Positions 6,990-7,456 of a DNA stretch of 7,456 bases are shown piece after piece (within the stretch, counting starts at the first letter, position 1; the number at the start of each line of letters is the position of its first letter). The notes below the pieces were generated by a model. It was given only the letters and a program-made list of their open reading frames with translations. It did no database searches and was not told the DNA's origin. This DNA comes from Acidobacteriota bacterium (GTDB lineage Bacteria; Acidobacteriota; Blastocatellia; Pyrinomonadales; Pyrinomonadaceae), in the NCBI GenBank assembly GCA_003222855.1, contig QHXH01000023.1, forward strand, positions 1-7,456. The letters are read 5' to 3'. A program made the translations under genes and the position numbers.

Positions 6990-7238
6990 ATGCAGTTTGA
7001 TTTTCGCCGTGTCTCATTCACACCGTGGCTTCAGCCCGATGGTTAACAGTTGGTTTTTGATATGAAGAACCGTTGAAACGGTAATTATATAGTTGACTCA
7101 CTCAAGTGGTAGGTCTTTTTTCAAGGCGCTGAAAGCGCTGGATGTAAAAAGCCTGGGTTGAAACGGCTGCTTGGGTTGCACAGCGTCTGGTGATCACCGG
7201 GCTGAAGCCTCGGTGTGAATTAAGAGGCCAAACTGCAT
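6990..7238. mobile_element. 249-bp inverted-repeat element (MITE-like or structured dispersed repeat)
   Basis: The outer inverted repeat is ATGCAGTTTG (6990-6999) against CAAACTGCAT (7229-7238), exact over 10 bp. Inside lies a second pair, 7016-7038 against 7198-7220, complementary over 23 bp with one mismatch. Each of these arms contains its own mini-palindrome, GGCTTCAGCC or GGCTGAAGCC. The centre carries further hairpins with GAA-type loops: ACCGTTGAAACGGT (7069-7082) and GCGCTGAAAGCGC (7126-7138), plus a partial one near 7154-7167. The element has no transposase and no credible gene. With the 10-bp direct repeats outside it, it looks like a non-autonomous mobile element or one member of a dispersed structured repeat family. 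Whether it is currently mobile cannot be told from one copy. Confidence 0.5.
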
Positions 7239-7245
7239 CAGTACC

Positions 7246-7255
7246 AAGCCGAGGG
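7246..7255 (+). repeat. right 10-bp direct repeat flanking the inverted-repeat element
   Basis: A second exact copy of AAGCCGAGGG, 7 bp outside the right terminal inverted repeat, in the same orientation as the copy at 6976-6985. Confidence 0.5.
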
Positions 7256-7304
7256 TGGTCGCTTGCCCAAGGTCTGAGCCAACGAGTAATATCGTGCGCC
7301 ACCC
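7253..7304 (+). promoter_or_regulatory. bulged stem upstream of the ferritin-like gene
   Basis: GGGTGG plus CGC (7253-7262, with T7259 bulged) pairs with GCGCCACCC (7296-7304), giving nine base pairs around a 33-base interior. That interior holds a smaller stem, ACGA/TCGT (7282-7285 with 7292-7295). No T-run follows, so it is not an intrinsic terminator. It lies about 70 bases before the first ATG of the downstream gene and could fold in its leader RNA. The evidence is base complementarity only. Confidence 0.3.
7263..7292 (+). promoter_or_regulatory. weak sigma70-like promoter candidate for the ferritin-like gene
   Basis: TTGCCC (7263-7268) and TAATAT (7287-7292) each match four of six consensus positions, with an 18-base spacer. 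This is the best pair I see in the last 120 bases before the gene. It lies inside the bulged stem region, so if it is the promoter that stem would not be transcribed whole. Confidence 0.2.
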
Positions 7305-7362
7305 CCGATCCATATTACGCAAACACAGACTGAGAGCGGCGAGGCGGCAGCTTGAGTCTAAA

Positions 7363-7410
7363 CAGGAGCATCTATGTCATCGAAACCAGGAGCATCCATG
7401 TCATCGAAAC
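7363..7410 (+). repeat. 24-bp tandem duplication of a translation start region
   Basis: Copies 7363-7386 and 7387-7410 are adjacent and differ at one base (T7373 versus C7397). Each contains AGGAG (7364-7368, 7388-7392), a five-base spacer, ATG (7374, 7398) and the codons for S-S-K. Because 24 is a multiple of three, the two starts are in the same frame. Confidence 0.95.
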
Positions 7411-7456
7411 CGTTTCTAACCGATATCAAAACTCTGCGCGAACGCGCGCGCCAACA
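7374..7456 (+). CDS. probable ferritin-like (bacterioferritin-type) protein, N-terminus only
   Basis: The gene runs off the window end after 27 codons. From the second start (7398) it reads MSSKPFLTDIKTLRERARQ. From memory of the family, an opening of the form FLTD-K-LRERAR is typical of ferritin-like diiron proteins annotated as bacterioferritin-related, which store iron or detoxify peroxide. No diiron ligands are visible in this fragment, so the assignment rests on the N-terminal pattern alone. Two in-frame starts are equally well equipped with AGGAG five bases upstream. The first (7374) adds MSSKPGAS to the protein. The second probably reflects the ancestral start, because the protein-like sequence continues directly from it. 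Confidence 0.5.
   Translation, partial: MSSKPGASMSSKPFLTDIKTLRERARQ

Larger units (their letters stand above)
6683..7373. other. long intergenic region between divergent genes
   Basis: About 690 bp between the divergently oriented peptidase operon (- strand) and the ferritin-like gene (+ strand). I see no convincing protein gene in it: the longest open frames are short, composed of inverted-repeat sequence, and lack ribosome sites. It should contain promoters for both directions, but I cannot identify a strong sigma70 pair on the - strand. The identifiable content is listed separately: a small palindrome near the peptidase start, a TTGACCG direct repeat, a cluster of competing hairpins, a 249-bp inverted-repeat element with flanking direct repeats, and a bulged stem. 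Confidence 0.8.

Noticed and set aside
7093..7121. TTGACT followed by a T-run, considered as a promoter or terminator
   Set aside because: No -10 box at 16-18 bases and no stable hairpin directly before the T-run. It lies inside the inverted-repeat element.
7102..7302. A 66-codon open frame on the - strand in the intergenic region
   Set aside because: It is made mostly of the inverted-repeat element and its mini-hairpins, lacks a ribosome binding site, and its translation (HRGFSPV and similar) is typical of mistranslated palindromic repeats.

Overview
The window looks like chromosomal DNA from a moderately GC-rich, Gram-negative-type soil bacterium. My best guess is an acidobacterium of the Blastocatellia type. 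That guess rests on protein style only: an S8 peptidase with FVLGSG-type hexapeptide repeats, a membrane HD-GYP-GAF protein, an NHLRC2-like thioredoxin/NHL protein, and dispersed palindromic intergenic repeats. No marker gene fixes the taxonomy.

Left half, + strand (49-2443): a small AhpD-like carboxymuconolactone decarboxylase-family protein with an intact E-x11-C-x2-C-x3-H motif is followed by a protein with an N-terminal thioredoxin fold (C-I-N-C), a six-bladed NHL propeller and a C-terminal beta domain, the layout of NHLRC2. The gap between them holds a dispersed palindromic repeat (401-483) whose sequence keeps the reading frame of the second gene open. A ribosome binding site places that gene's real start at 530. 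Both proteins are dithiol/redox-type and probably co-transcribed.

Middle, - strand (2459-6682): a probable two-gene operon. The promoter-proximal gene is a secreted subtilisin-family peptidase (signal peptide, I9-like propeptide, Asp/His/Ser triad) with a C-terminal array of 11 near-perfect 18-bp (6-residue) units. Six bases after its stop, a GTG codon without a Shine-Dalgarno sequence starts a polytopic membrane HD-GYP-GAF protein, predicted to degrade cyclic di-GMP; its translation is probably coupled to the peptidase. This operon converges on the + strand pair with only 15 bp between stop codons.

Right end (6683-7373): about 690 bp without a credible protein gene, but rich in structure. 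It holds overlapping, mutually exclusive small hairpins (6929-6981) and a 249-bp element bounded by inverted repeats (6990-7238) and bracketed by 10-bp direct repeats. A further bulged stem (7253-7304) follows. A + strand gene then begins, cut by the window end; its N-terminus resembles ferritin-like (bacterioferritin-type) proteins. Its initiation region, both Shine-Dalgarno and ATG, is duplicated in tandem and in frame (24 bp x 2).

No CRISPR array, tRNA, rRNA, transposase or clear new defence system is visible. The most unusual items are the duplicated start region, the direct-repeat-flanked inverted-repeat element and the hexapeptide array.
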